Source: Candidatus Stoquefichus sp. SB1
GTDB taxonomy: Bacteria; Bacillota_I; Bacilli_A; Erysipelotrichales; Coprobacillaceae
Direction of reading: 5' to 3'
Assembly: GCF_001244545.1 (NCBI RefSeq)
Contig: NZ_LN852696.1
Span: 124,001 to 188,000, forward strand
DNA: 64,000 nucleotides
In this document: one piece after another, positions 42,264-50,604 of the stretch
Numbering within the stretch: position 1 is the first letter of the stretch
Layout: every line of letters begins with the position of its first letter
Program-made: the position numbers and the translations under genes
The notes under the pieces: model-generated
Told to the model about the DNA's origin: nothing
What the model saw: only the letters and a program-made list of their open reading frames with translations
Database searches by the model: none

Positions 42264-44940
42264 CTTCTTCTCCTCCTAATATTGCATCAATATCTAAAAA
42301 TTCAACCATTTCATAATCATTATAAAACACATCAAATCCACAAATACTGTGGTATTGACAATAACGGCATGGATTGACACTCGCATGCGTCGCACTTTGG
42401 TCACTGCCTTTAGGTGTAATAGAAATGCACCCTTCTAACATTTTGAGATAAAGCGTATAAATATGTTTTTCAATTTCTGCTAATAAGCACTCTAATTGTT
42501 GTGGGGTCAAAATTTGCCCTTTGTATTCATTTCTAGACTTAACATAAGTCACATTAATGATATCTGATTTCTTGTCAAATGTTGGGTCCATAGCAGAAAT
42601 AACAGTATGACTTTCATCATCAACAACATAGCCACCAAAACGATATTGTTTATAAAATTCATTTTCATCAATCGGTTCACTCATATTTTGATTGAGCGAA
42701 AGAATACGCTTTTTGGTATTAAAATACAAAACAGCACCAGGATCTTTTTGATATAATTCAGTGACCATTTTTAAATATAATAACATTTGAATATTAAATC
42801 CTTGCATTGCAAGATTAATATCTATATCTTTAGCACTTGATTTATAATCGATAATAGAAACATAATTCTGATATTCATCAATACGATCAACAAAACCTTT
42901 AAAATGCATTCCTTGAATATCATGCTGGACTTTCTTTTCTTTATCATGAACTTGAAATTGTGAAACCTTTAATTGTCTTTTTAAGACAGTTAAAGTGATT
43001 TCTAAATCTTTCTTTAATTGTTCAATAAAATATTGATTGATATAAGAATTAGAAATTTTGGTTTGTAAGTTTTTATCTTGCAAGATATATTGATTCACAA
43101 CTGTCTCTATATCCATTTGTTGATCAATATTGATAGAAAGGACATAGTGAACAAGACTTCCTAATTCATTGGGTAATAATTGCTGGTCTTTCATAGGATA
43201 TATACCTAAACCATACTGAATGAAATATTGAAAAGGACATTTATTGTAGGTTTCAATTTGACTGACAGAAAGAGTTGGACTATAAAGTTTCTTAACACTA
43301 TCATGTGATAACTGGATAGGTTGATTATGTGAATGTATATAGTCTTGAATATTTTTGTTAAGTAATTCTTTATCAGTGACAAGTCCGCCCATGAGATAAT
43401 AATCATCTAGCGGTAAATAGTGCAGTTCATCAAGTGGCTGTAATGTGAGTAGTGTTGATAATTCTTTATAAAGTGATGATTCTAGTAATGTTTCTCCTGA
43501 AAGTGTTTGTTTAGAATATGAAAAAGTCATACTTATAGCGGGTTGCAGTAAGGCTTTTAAAATATCATTATGATGAGCACCAAGTTGTTCAGTTGTATTC
43601 AAAAGTGTTGTGATTTGAAGCTTTCGTAATGATTCAATATCTTCATCTAATAATAAACCTGTATCTTTGATAAGGGCAGGGAAAATTGTTTCATTGAGAC
43701 CTAAGAAAAAAATATGTTGAGGTTTTGCAGTTTTCGCTTTATCAATTGGACATATACTGATTTGATCTCGTGTATGAGAACTTTCCTGATGATTGTTGAT
43801 ATAAGTTGCGATAAAAAAGTCTTTAAATTCCTGTGACGTTATATTATCTTGGTATGCATAAAGGCCTTCTAAATAATCATAGTAATCTTTGTCTAGTTCT
43901 TCTTGATGGAGCTGATGGGCAATCTGACTGATTGAAGAATCCTGCAAATGATCAAGAGCTGATAAAATTGTTTGATAACTTTTATCATATAAGCATGGTG
44001 TTGTTATTGGTAAAAGATGGGGAATTTGTAGTGTTGTCAAAGTATCAATCAGCAAATGAACATAAGAGGAATTGGGATAAACAATCATAAAATCACAATA
44101 ATGTAATCCTTCATCAACAATTTTTTGTTGGATTGTATAGATAACTCTTTTGACTTCCTGGTGGGGAGTTGGGGCAACGAATGTGAAATAATGATTATCT
44201 ATTGAAGGAACTGAATGTGATTGTGTAAAAAGATGTTTTGATAGATGAGTTGCCTGATCAATTGTCAAAGCATCCTTACATAATTCATGGAAAGGGAGAT
44301 TCATGAGACGAGAATCAGGAAGATGAGTATAAAGCAGTGTGACATCACAATTTACAGCAAGATGGTGGATAATCATCTGTTTTGTAGCTTCTATGTGGTG
44401 ATCAGCTTCTATATAGATATGTTGATAGGGTGAATAAAAATCTTGTTGATTAAGAAGACTCTCAGATGTGATATGAGTGAAATCACCACAATGGTTTTTG
44501 AGTGCCTGATATAAGTGCATAAAATCTTTAAGTTTAGGATTTTGAATGTTTTCTTTAGAATAAATTGTATGATTAAGATCGTAAGCTTTCATTAAAGGGA
44601 TAAACTTATCAATTAATGGATAAGGCTGATTATCAGAAAAGCAATGAAATTGATGAGTCTTTAAAATATCACGAAGATAATAGACCCACTCAGTATGAGT
44701 GAGGACATGATGTTTTGTAAGATGATTTTCAATGATTAATTGCTGAATGAATTTTGACCATGACATAATCTCAATATTGACAAGACAATGAGTATGTTCA
44801 AAAAATAATTGTTCAACAACATAAGGATCTTCAGCTACAAATTGATATGTTTCAAAAGGATGCTTCATGGCTTCCATGTAACATTCCTTAACCATTTCTT
44901 TTAATTTATAAGAATAATTTAAACCATTAATAATACGCAT
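42253..44940 (-). CDS. addB: ATP-dependent helicase/nuclease subunit B
   Basis: A 895-residue AddB/RexB partner of AddA, shorter than the B. subtilis protein. The C-terminal nuclease carries VSIIDYKSSAKDID, and the iron-sulfur cysteines are in YNKCPFQYF and CRYCQYHSICGF. The helicase half is degenerate, as in AddB generally; no functional Walker A was seen. ATG 44940 has AGAGGTG six bases upstream; an in-frame ATG at 44967 precedes the minus-strand TATAAT (44959-44964) and so would not be transcribed from it. Operon order addB-addA is standard. Confidence 0.93.
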   Translation of the reverse strand: MRIINGLNYSYKLKEMVKECYMEAMKHPFETYQFVAEDPYVVEQLFFEHTHCLVNIEIMSWSKFIQQLIIENHLTKHHVLTHTEWVYYLRDILKTHQFHCFSDNQPYPLIDKFIPLMKAYDLNHTIYSKENIQNPKLKDFMHLYQALKNHCGDFTHITSESLLNQQDFYSPYQHIYIEADHHIEATKQMIIHHLAVNCDVTLLYTHLPDSRLMNLPFHELCKDALTIDQATHLSKHLFTQSHSVPSIDNHYFTFVAPTPHQEVKRVIYTIQQKIVDEGLHYCDFMIVYPNSSYVHLLIDTLTTLQIPHLLPITTPCLYDKSYQTILSALDHLQDSSISQIAHQLHQEELDKDYYDYLEGLYAYQDNITSQEFKDFFIATYINNHQESSHTRDQISICPIDKAKTAKPQHIFFLGLNETIFPALIKDTGLLLDEDIESLRKLQITTLLNTTEQLGAHHNDILKALLQPAISMTFSYSKQTLSGETLLESSLYKELSTLLTLQPLDELHYLPLDDYYLMGGLVTDKELLNKNIQDYIHSHNQPIQLSHDSVKKLYSPTLSVSQIETYNKCPFQYFIQYGLGIYPMKDQQLLPNELGSLVHYVLSINIDQQMDIETVVNQYILQDKNLQTKISNSYINQYFIEQLKKDLEITLTVLKRQLKVSQFQVHDKEKKVQHDIQGMHFKGFVDRIDEYQNYVSIIDYKSSAKDIDINLAMQGFNIQMLLYLKMVTELYQKDPGAVLYFNTKKRILSLNQNMSEPIDENEFYKQYRFGGYVVDDESHTVISAMDPTFDKKSDIINVTYVKSRNEYKGQILTPQQLECLLAEIEKHIYTLYLKMLEGCISITPKGSDQSATHASVNPCRYCQYHSICGFDVFYNDYEMVEFLDIDAILGGEEDAV

Positions 44941-45251
44941 ACAATTCACCTCTTGTCTATTATACATGAAAATAGAGAGAAAGAAAAAGGAAGTTTATAA
45001 GATTGGGTACAAAGAAAAAACAAAAGCTTTCCAATTTATTTATTAATAAAAAGGATAAACAAAATAAATGTAAAACATTGCAAGAATGAGAAAATAAAAA
45101 ATTTTTATGTAATCCCCACTTTATATGATGTAAAAAGGTGTTTTTAAGTTCGATTTCTGAATGCATCGTTAAAAATATTGATATATTTATCTATAATTTT
45201 ATTGATATATTTTAAGACATAGAGTATACTAATATTGAAAGAGGTGATAAT
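44941..45251. other. Intergenic region between addB and antitoxin gene
   Basis: 311-base gap between divergent operons. The left end holds the addB -10 (minus TATAAT, 44959-44964). The right end holds the promoter of the toxin-antitoxin pair. The middle (about 44990-45170) is AT-rich with a possible open frame on the minus strand that has no ribosome site and no recognisable protein; I see nothing else in it. Confidence 0.5.
45177..45230 (+). promoter_or_regulatory. Promoter and paired repeats of YefM/RelE-type operon
   Basis: TTGATA (45202-45207), 17-base spacer, TATACT (45225-45230). The 12-mer ATTGATATATTT occurs twice, at 45177-45188 and 45201-45212; the second covers the -35. Twin sites like this are typical of antitoxin-mediated autoregulation. 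AGAGGTGATAAT precedes the ATG at 45252. Confidence 0.6.
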
Positions 45252-45572
45252 ATGGATATCTTAGGTGCTTTAAAAAATACTGTTTCTATTTCTTTATTTA
45301 ATAAAGGACAAGCGAGTAAGATTTTTGATAGTGTAAGAAAAACAGGAATAAAAATAGTTATGAAAAACAATAAACCTGAATGTGTGCTTATGTCTCCTGA
45401 AGATTATGTCAAGATGATTGATCAGTTAAATGATGCTAAACTCTTAATGCTTGCTAATGAGAGAATGGCAAAAGTTAATCCAGAAAAAATGATGACTCAA
45501 AAGGAATTTGATGAGAAATATGGAATAATGGAATCTGATCTTCAAGGATTTGATGAGGTAGAATTTGAATGA
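45252..45572 (+). CDS. Type II antitoxin, Phd/YefM family
   Basis: A 106-residue antitoxin. The N-terminal half (SISLFNKGQASKIFDSVRKT then KIVMKNNKPECVLMSPEDYV) is the Phd/YefM DNA-binding fold, and the acidic C-terminus (LQGFDEVEFE) would wrap the toxin. It is coupled to the RelE-type gene by an ATGA overlap at 45569. It likely represses its own promoter using the repeats at 45177-45212. Confidence 0.87.
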   Translation: MDILGALKNTVSISLFNKGQASKIFDSVRKTGIKIVMKNNKPECVLMSPEDYVKMIDQLNDAKLLMLANERMAKVNPEKMMTQKEFDEKYGIMESDLQGFDEVEFE

Positions 45573-45901
45573 TAAAGTGGGATGTTGTATATCTAGAGGA
45601 GGCTGAGGAGGATTTTAAAAAACTAGATGGTAGTCAAAAAAAATTAGTTCGTAAGGCATTAGAGAAAATTGCCTCAAACCCTTTAAGTATTAATGAAGGT
45701 GGATATGGCAAACCATTAGGAAATAAAAATAATAATGATTTATCTGGTTTTTTAAAAGTAAAATTAAAATCAGCAGGAATAAGAATAGTATATAAGGTTG
45801 TAAAAACTGAAAACTCTATGACAGTAATAGTAATAGGTGCAAGAGAAGATAATGAAGTATATGATATTGCTAAAAAAAGAGCTGATAAATTAAAGTTATA
45901 A
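45569..45901 (+). CDS. Type II toxin, RelE/ParE superfamily
   Basis: A 110-residue protein of the RelE/ParE toxin fold: KWDVVYLEEAEEDFKKLDGSQ at the N-terminus, YGKPLGNKNNNDLSGFLKVKL then AGIRIVYKVV in the middle, and an IGAREDNEVYDIAKKR tail, typical of ribosome-dependent mRNA interferases of the RelE group. Basic surface residues and the final Arg/Lys are present, but whether it cleaves mRNA or targets gyrase (ParE) cannot be told. The pairing with a Phd/YefM antitoxin favours RelE/YoeB-type activity. Confidence 0.85.
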   Translation: MIKWDVVYLEEAEEDFKKLDGSQKKLVRKALEKIASNPLSINEGGYGKPLGNKNNNDLSGFLKVKLKSAGIRIVYKVVKTENSMTVIVIGAREDNEVYDIAKKRADKLKL

Positions 45902-46056
45902 CTTGAAGGTGGAAATATTTTTACTTAAGGGTATGAACTTAAGAAATATTCTTATTATTCTGTTATGAATCTGTATCCAATAAAAAAGAGCATAAAAGCC
46001 CCCGTTCAATTATTCTGTTTTTTGAAAACTATTGAATTATTGTTGATAATATTGTA

Positions 46057-46145
46057 CTGTTGTTTTGAACAGCAGGGAATCATCTGATTCTCTTTACAAC
46101 AGCTAGATTAGTGATTGGTTGTCACAAATCTGGCTTTTCTTTTTG
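46057..46145 (+). ncRNA. Candidate structured small RNA with terminator
   Basis: Nested complementarity on the plus strand: CTGTTGT (46057-46063) pairs with ACAACAG (46096-46102); inside it GGGAATCA pairs with TGATTCTC around 46075-46092. A second hairpin follows: AGCTAGATT (46101-46109) / AATCTGGCT (46127-46135) with an inner GTGA/TCAC pair, then TTTTCTTTTT, a strong terminator. The two stems overlap by two bases. There is no coding gene to which this belongs. No known RNA family was recognised and the promoter is unclear. Confidence 0.4.
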
Positions 46146-46252
46146 CGACTGGAGAGATTCGTGAAATACTGTGCATCAACTGTTATTTCTTTTTTTTGAA
46201 TATATGTATATTGATTTTTTACAACTCTCACATCCATTAGAGAAAAGGATAG

Positions 46253-46290
46253 AAAAAAACATGAACTTAAGAAATATTTTTAAGTTCATG
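46253..46290 (-). terminator. Terminator of nadE
   Basis: Eleven-base-pair stem CATGAACTTAA (46260-46270) / TTAAGTTCATG (46280-46290). On the minus strand it is followed by TTTTTTTC. About 30 bases beyond the nadE stop codon. Confidence 0.8.
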
Positions 46291-46320
46291 CCATTGTAAT
46301 AAATAAAAGTCTTGGGTTCA

Positions 46321-48228
46321 TTATAATTTTTCACATTCTTCTAGCCATGCTTGAACATTGGCATCACTAGGCATTCTTAAATCTCCTCTTGGACTTAATG
46401 CGACACTTCCTACCTTTGGTCCATCAGGGATACAAGAGCGTTTGAATTGTTGTGTAAAGAAACGGCGGTAGAATAATGTCAACCATTTCTTGATTGTTGC
46501 CTGATCATATTTGTCTTGATATGCTAAATGAGCTATACGATAAAGTTTACGTGGTTCATAGTGGAATCTCACATGATGATATAAGAAGAAATCATGAAGT
46601 TCGTATGGACCAACAATATCTTCTGTCTTTTGGACAATTTCATTATCTTTTGCAGGCAATAATTCAGGTGAAACAGGAGTATCTAATATATCTTGTAAAA
46701 CAGCTTCAAGTGGCTGACCTTTATAAAGTGAGGAAACATAGTCTACTAAATATCTGACTAATGTTTTAGGAACGGAAACATTGACAGCATACATGCTCAT
46801 ATGATCACCGTTATAAGTTGACCATCCTAAAGCAACTTCTGATAAATCTCCAGTCCCAATGACAATCCCACCTTCTTGATTCGCAATATCCATAAGCACT
46901 TGTGTTCTTTCTCTAGCTTGAGAATTTTCATAAGTGACATCATGAATATTTTCATCATGGTGAATATCATGGAAGTGCTGTTTAACAGCATCACTAATAT
47001 CAACAGTTAATGACGTCACTTTTAATTCTTCCATCATTTTTAAGGCGTTATTTTTCGTTCTTGATGTTGTTCCAAAACAAGGCATTGTTACAGCTATAAT
47101 ATCTTTAGAAGGATATCCTAATTTTTGATAAGCCATGCTGGCAACAAGTAAAGCAAGCGTTGAATCTAAGCCTCCTGATATACCAATCACAACTTTTTGA
47201 ATATGAGCAGCTTTTAATCTTTGAATCAATCCATGCATCTGAATATCAAAGACTTCTTTACAACGCATAGCACGTTGATTGCTGTCGCTAGGAACAAATG
47301 GATAAGGATCATAATAACGTTCTAATTCTAAATCTTCTGTATCTATTTCAAAAGGAATGTAAAGATAATCATCATTTTTTGTAGCATATGTGGTCATTTC
47401 TATTCTTTCACTAACAAGTTTATCTAAATCTAAATCAGAATAAATCAATCCTTCTTCATATTGAATGGCTTCTTCTAGAAGACTACCATTTTCAGCAATA
47501 ATATGATGATTACTAAATACAACATCAGTTGTAGATTCACCTAAACCAGCATTACAATATGCATAGCCGCAAATGAGTTTCGCACTATGAGAAGAAACAA
47601 GGAGACGACGATAATCTGATTTTGATGTTAAATCATTACTTGCAGAAGGATTTAAAATTAAAGTGGCTCCATTTAAACAATGTTTGCTGCTAGGGGGAAT
47701 AGGTGCCCATAAATCTTCACAAATTTCAACTGCTATTTTTAAATGCTGTTGATGAAAAGCTTCAAAAATAATATCAGTTCCAAATGGATAATATTCACCA
47801 TTGATCATAATTTCAGTGGTTTTTTGTGGAGCACTCGCAAAGTGACGCCCTTCATAAAATTCATGATATGTAGGAATATAAGTTTTAGGAACAACTCCTA
47901 AAATTTGCCCTTCACATATAACAATAGCACAATTATAAAGTTTATTCATATGAACTAAAGGTGCCCCTATGACTAATAATAAATCTAATTCATATGTTGC
48001 ATCTAAAATATAATCAATTTGTTTATTGATTTCATTTAAAACTCTTTTTTGAAAAAATAAATCTTCAATTGTATATCCTGTTAAACACAATTCAGGAAAC
48101 AACAAAACCTTGACATGTTCTTGAACTGCTTTTTGAGCATATTCTACAATATGCTTTGCATTTTCTTTAACTTGTCCTAGCTGTATATCAAAACTAGCAC
48201 AACCAACTCTTACAAATCCATCTTTCAT
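46321..48228 (-). CDS. nadE: Glutamine-dependent NAD+ synthetase
   Basis: A 635-residue two-domain enzyme that turns nicotinic acid adenine dinucleotide into NAD+, using ammonia released from glutamine. The N-terminal nitrilase-like glutaminase (about 1-280) has the triad blocks LLFPELCLTGY (Glu), VVPKTYIPTYHEFYE (Lys) and VEICEDLWAP (Cys). The synthetase domain (about 315-635) has the ATP loop VIGISGGLDSTLAL and GTGDLSEVALGWSTYNGDHM. Length matches the long bacterial NadE type. GGAGGTAATCAT precedes the ATG. It is monocistronic. Confidence 0.96.
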   Translation of the reverse strand: MKDGFVRVGCASFDIQLGQVKENAKHIVEYAQKAVQEHVKVLLFPELCLTGYTIEDLFFQKRVLNEINKQIDYILDATYELDLLLVIGAPLVHMNKLYNCAIVICEGQILGVVPKTYIPTYHEFYEGRHFASAPQKTTEIMINGEYYPFGTDIIFEAFHQQHLKIAVEICEDLWAPIPPSSKHCLNGATLILNPSASNDLTSKSDYRRLLVSSHSAKLICGYAYCNAGLGESTTDVVFSNHHIIAENGSLLEEAIQYEEGLIYSDLDLDKLVSERIEMTTYATKNDDYLYIPFEIDTEDLELERYYDPYPFVPSDSNQRAMRCKEVFDIQMHGLIQRLKAAHIQKVVIGISGGLDSTLALLVASMAYQKLGYPSKDIIAVTMPCFGTTSRTKNNALKMMEELKVTSLTVDISDAVKQHFHDIHHDENIHDVTYENSQARERTQVLMDIANQEGGIVIGTGDLSEVALGWSTYNGDHMSMYAVNVSVPKTLVRYLVDYVSSLYKGQPLEAVLQDILDTPVSPELLPAKDNEIVQKTEDIVGPYELHDFFLYHHVRFHYEPRKLYRIAHLAYQDKYDQATIKKWLTLFYRRFFTQQFKRSCIPDGPKVGSVALSPRGDLRMPSDANVQAWLEECEKL

Positions 48229-48302
48229 ATGATTACCTCCAATTGTTAATTATTATAACATATTCTCATTATAAACAAAAATGAAGATTATTATAAATCA
48301 TG

Positions 48303-48352
48303 TTGACAAATAGATATAGCTGTGTTACTGTATTAGTGTATTAATACAGTAA
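48303..48352 (+). promoter_or_regulatory. Promoter and GntR operator of YtrA-like operon
   Basis: TTGACA (48303-48308), 17-base spacer, TACTGT (48326-48331) as -10. The inverted repeat TTACTGTATTA (48325-48335) / TAATACAGTAA (48342-48352), 11-base arms with a 6-base spacer, covers the -10 and runs into the ribosome site. It is the probable binding site of the GntR protein encoded directly after it. Confidence 0.8.
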
Positions 48353-48363
48353 GGAGTGGTTGT

Positions 48364-48753
48364 ATGAATAATTTCAATGCTAATGCTCCCATATATCTTC
48401 AGGTTGTTGAAGATATAAAAATTAAAATTATGAATGGAACATTACGACCAGGAGATAAAATCTCTTCAGTTAGAGAATTAGCTTTAGAATTAGAGGTCAA
48501 TCCTAATACAATTCAAAGAGCATTCTCAGAACTAGAACGTGAAGGTTTTATTCGTACTGAAAGAGCAGTTGGTAGATTTGTTGCTGATAATCTGCAACTT
48601 ATCAATGAATGTAAGCAAAAACAAATTAGGGATAATGTACATGTGTTTATTGAACAAATGCAGATACTCGGTGTGAGTAAAGAAGACATTGTCAAGTATC
48701 TTAATGAGGAGGAAGAATATGGAAATGTTACTTCAGATACAGAATGTAAGTAA
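48364..48753 (+). CDS. GntR-family regulator, YtrA subfamily
   Basis: A 129-residue short GntR regulator with only the winged helix and a small dimerisation tail, as in YtrA. The helix is GDKISSVRELALELEVNPNT then RAFSELEREGFIRTERAVG. These usually repress an adjacent ABC transporter operon and are induced by cell-wall antibiotics. Its own promoter holds an 11-base inverted repeat. The end overlaps the ABC ATPase start by 35 bases, so translation is coupled. Confidence 0.92.
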   Translation: MNNFNANAPIYLQVVEDIKIKIMNGTLRPGDKISSVRELALELEVNPNTIQRAFSELEREGFIRTERAVGRFVADNLQLINECKQKQIRDNVHVFIEQMQILGVSKEDIVKYLNEEEEYGNVTSDTECK

Positions 48754-49417
48754 ATTTTATGGTAGTAAAAAGGTTTTAAGTGATGTCAATCTTAATTTAA
48801 AAAGTGGGAAGATTATTGGATTATTAGGACCTAATGGAAGTGGTAAAACGACATTGATTAAAATATTGAATGGTCTATTAAAAGAATATGAGGGGAATAT
48901 TACTATTGATGGAAAAGAAATAGGTGTTCATTCAAAAGAAATTATTTCTTATCTTCCTGATGAACCATATTTTGAAAATTGGATGACAACAACAGATGCA
49001 CTCAATCTTTTTAAAGATATGTATAAAGACTTCGATTATGAAAAAGCAACTTCATTAATGAGTCGTATGAATTTAGAAAAAGGGGTTAAGATTAAGGAAT
49101 TATCTAAAGGAATGAAAGAAAAATTCCAGTTAGCTCTTGTTATGTCAAGAAAAGCAAAGTTATATATTTTAGATGAACCTATTGGTGGTGTTGATCCGGC
49201 AGCAAGAGATTTTATTTTAGATGTTATTTTAAATAATTATGAACAAGATGCAACAATTTTGCTTTCAACACATCTTATTTCAGATATTGAAAAAATATTT
49301 GATGAAGTGATTTTCTTAAAAAATGGTTCTATTGTTTTACACGAGGATAGTGAAGAGTTAAGAATGCAGAGACAACTATCAATTGATGAGATATTTAGGG
49401 AGGAATTTAAATGTTAA
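48719..49417 (+). CDS. ABC transporter ATP-binding protein (YtrB-like)
   Basis: A 232-residue exporter-type ATPase: Walker A GPNGSGKTTLIK, signature ELSKGMKEKFQLA, Walker B LYILDEPIGGVD and switch His in LLSTHLIS. ATG 48719 is preceded by GAGGAGG; another ATG at 48725 is possible. Located inside the regulator's end and overlapping the permease start by 7 bases. Together with the next gene it should form an exporter controlled by the GntR protein, perhaps for an antimicrobial or cell-wall stress. Confidence 0.9.
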   Translation: MEMLLQIQNVSKFYGSKKVLSDVNLNLKSGKIIGLLGPNGSGKTTLIKILNGLLKEYEGNITIDGKEIGVHSKEIISYLPDEPYFENWMTTTDALNLFKDMYKDFDYEKATSLMSRMNLEKGVKIKELSKGMKEKFQLALVMSRKAKLYILDEPIGGVDPAARDFILDVILNNYEQDATILLSTHLISDIEKIFDEVIFLKNGSIVLHEDSEELRMQRQLSIDEIFREEFKC

Positions 49418-50172
49418 AATTAATGAAATATGAGTTTATACACTCAATGAGAACTTTTTTCATAGCATTTGCAATCTTTTTATTAGGATGTCTTGTCTTT
49501 CCATTCTTTGCAAAGTTTCAAATATTTGTAAATATTCCAGTTATATCACTAGTTTTTGGACTTGGATTTTCAGTTTTAATATTAGGGATTACAATTGCTT
49601 TATTTGTTAGTGTTTTTATGAATTATACTCGTTCAATGTTTGGAAGACCAGCATATTTAACAATGACTTTACCGGTCACAACAATGCAACTTATTTTATC
49701 TAAGGTGATTATGAGTATTGTCTGGCTGATTATTGGAACAATTATTTTAACAGGTGGAATTTTTCTTATGGGGATAACGATTGCTATCTTAGATAATTCA
49801 TTAAACTTAATGGAATTATGGGGAGAATCTGGAGAATTAATTGTTAGGTTCATGAAATATATATTGACTGATCCTATTGCCTTAATTCGTTCATTGATAA
49901 TGATTCTTTCGATGTTAGTGTTTGTTGTTTCAACAATTTATTTCTCTTTAACAATTACGCATACAAAATGGTTAAGAAAACATCGTATTATATTTGGAAT
50001 TGGATTTTATTTTCTATTAAATATGCTGATTGAATATGTTATGGGATTTATCTTTGGAAATAATGCTATAGATGTAGCATCTATTGGTGTATCAGTTTTC
50101 TATTTGGTTATTGATGTATTATTAGTGTTTGGAACTGTTTATGTTATAGATCATCATATTGAAATTGAATAA
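49411..50172 (+). CDS. ABC transporter permease (YtrC/ABC-2-like)
   Basis: A 253-residue membrane protein with about six helices (roughly 15-38, 50-75, 100-130, 155-175, 190-212 and 218-245). The cytoplasmic loop FMNYTRSMFGRPAYLTMTLP resembles the first loop of ABC-2 permeases. It overlaps its ATPase gene by seven bases. Substrate unknown. The operon ends with a bidirectional terminator. Confidence 0.85.
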   Translation: MLKLMKYEFIHSMRTFFIAFAIFLLGCLVFPFFAKFQIFVNIPVISLVFGLGFSVLILGITIALFVSVFMNYTRSMFGRPAYLTMTLPVTTMQLILSKVIMSIVWLIIGTIILTGGIFLMGITIAILDNSLNLMELWGESGELIVRFMKYILTDPIALIRSLIMILSMLVFVVSTIYFSLTITHTKWLRKHRIIFGIGFYFLLNMLIEYVMGFIFGNNAIDVASIGVSVFYLVIDVLLVFGTVYVIDHHIEIE

Positions 50173-50205
50173 AAAAAGAGGTCATTACTCAGATGACCTC
50201 TTTTT
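50173..50205. terminator. Bidirectional terminator
   Basis: Thirteen-base-pair stem AAAAAGAGGTCAT (50173-50185) / ATGACCTCTTTTT (50193-50205), 7-base loop. It ends the permease operon (plus) and the small membrane protein gene (minus), whose stop codon falls in the loop. Confidence 0.85.
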
Positions 50206-50524
50206 GCATAATGTAGTAATAAAGTGCATAGAAGAAAATAACAATGATTCCTACTGTATAAGATGTTGATGGAGAAAAGGCATTAGGTAAAGAAGCCTCT
50301 ATGAAAAACAAAGCAGCAATAATAATAACAGCAAGCATACCTATCCATGTTTGTTTCTCTCGTTTTAAAAAGATGGGAGCAATATAAAGTCCTATTGTTG
50401 CTAGAAAAGTAGGGATTAAAGACATGATAGGAGTTGAGTTGAAAAGAAATATGAGAACGATAGCGGTATAAAAGATCGCAGGTAAAAAACCTAAAACATA
50501 CATCAATGATTTCATGACTTTCAT
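50189..50524 (-). CDS. Small membrane protein, function unknown
   Basis: A 111-residue protein with four predicted helices (about 5-28, 33-52, 60-78 and 88-105), convergent with the YtrA-like operon. No family was recognised. The ATG at 50524 is preceded by AAAGGAGGAATCATT. Its only neighbour on this strand is asnA upstream, separated by a terminator. Confidence 0.7.
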   Translation of the reverse strand: MKVMKSLMYVLGFLPAIFYTAIVLIFLFNSTPIMSLIPTFLATIGLYIAPIFLKREKQTWIGMLAVIIIAALFFIEASLPNAFSPSTSYTVGIIVIFFYALYYYIMQKEVI

Positions 50525-50574
50525 AATGATTCCTCCTTTATTTTATTATAGAAAAAGAATGTGTAATTTAAGTG

Positions 50575-50604
50575 AAAAAAACGATATTTTGAAAAATATC
50601 GTTT
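50575..50604 (-). terminator. Terminator of asnA
   Basis: Stem AAACGATATTT / AAATATCGTTT (about 50579-50604). On the minus strand it is followed by TTTTTTTC; the asnA stop codon lies at its edge. Confidence 0.75.

Larger units (their letters stand above)
45902..46320. other. Gene-poor stretch with hairpins and a repeat
   Basis: 419-base region between the toxin and nadE. It contains an 18-base direct repeat ATGAACTTAAGAAATATT (45933-45950 and 46261-46278), a candidate structured RNA (46057-46145) and the nadE terminator. No protein-coding frame is supported. The first repeat looks like half of the nadE terminator hairpin. Confidence 0.5.

Noticed and set aside
44960-45166. 68-codon minus-strand open frame upstream of addB
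   Set aside because: No ribosome site or recognisable protein; it covers the addB promoter.
46494-46757. 87-codon plus-strand open frame inside nadE
   Set aside because: Antisense shadow of the NAD synthetase gene, no ribosome site.
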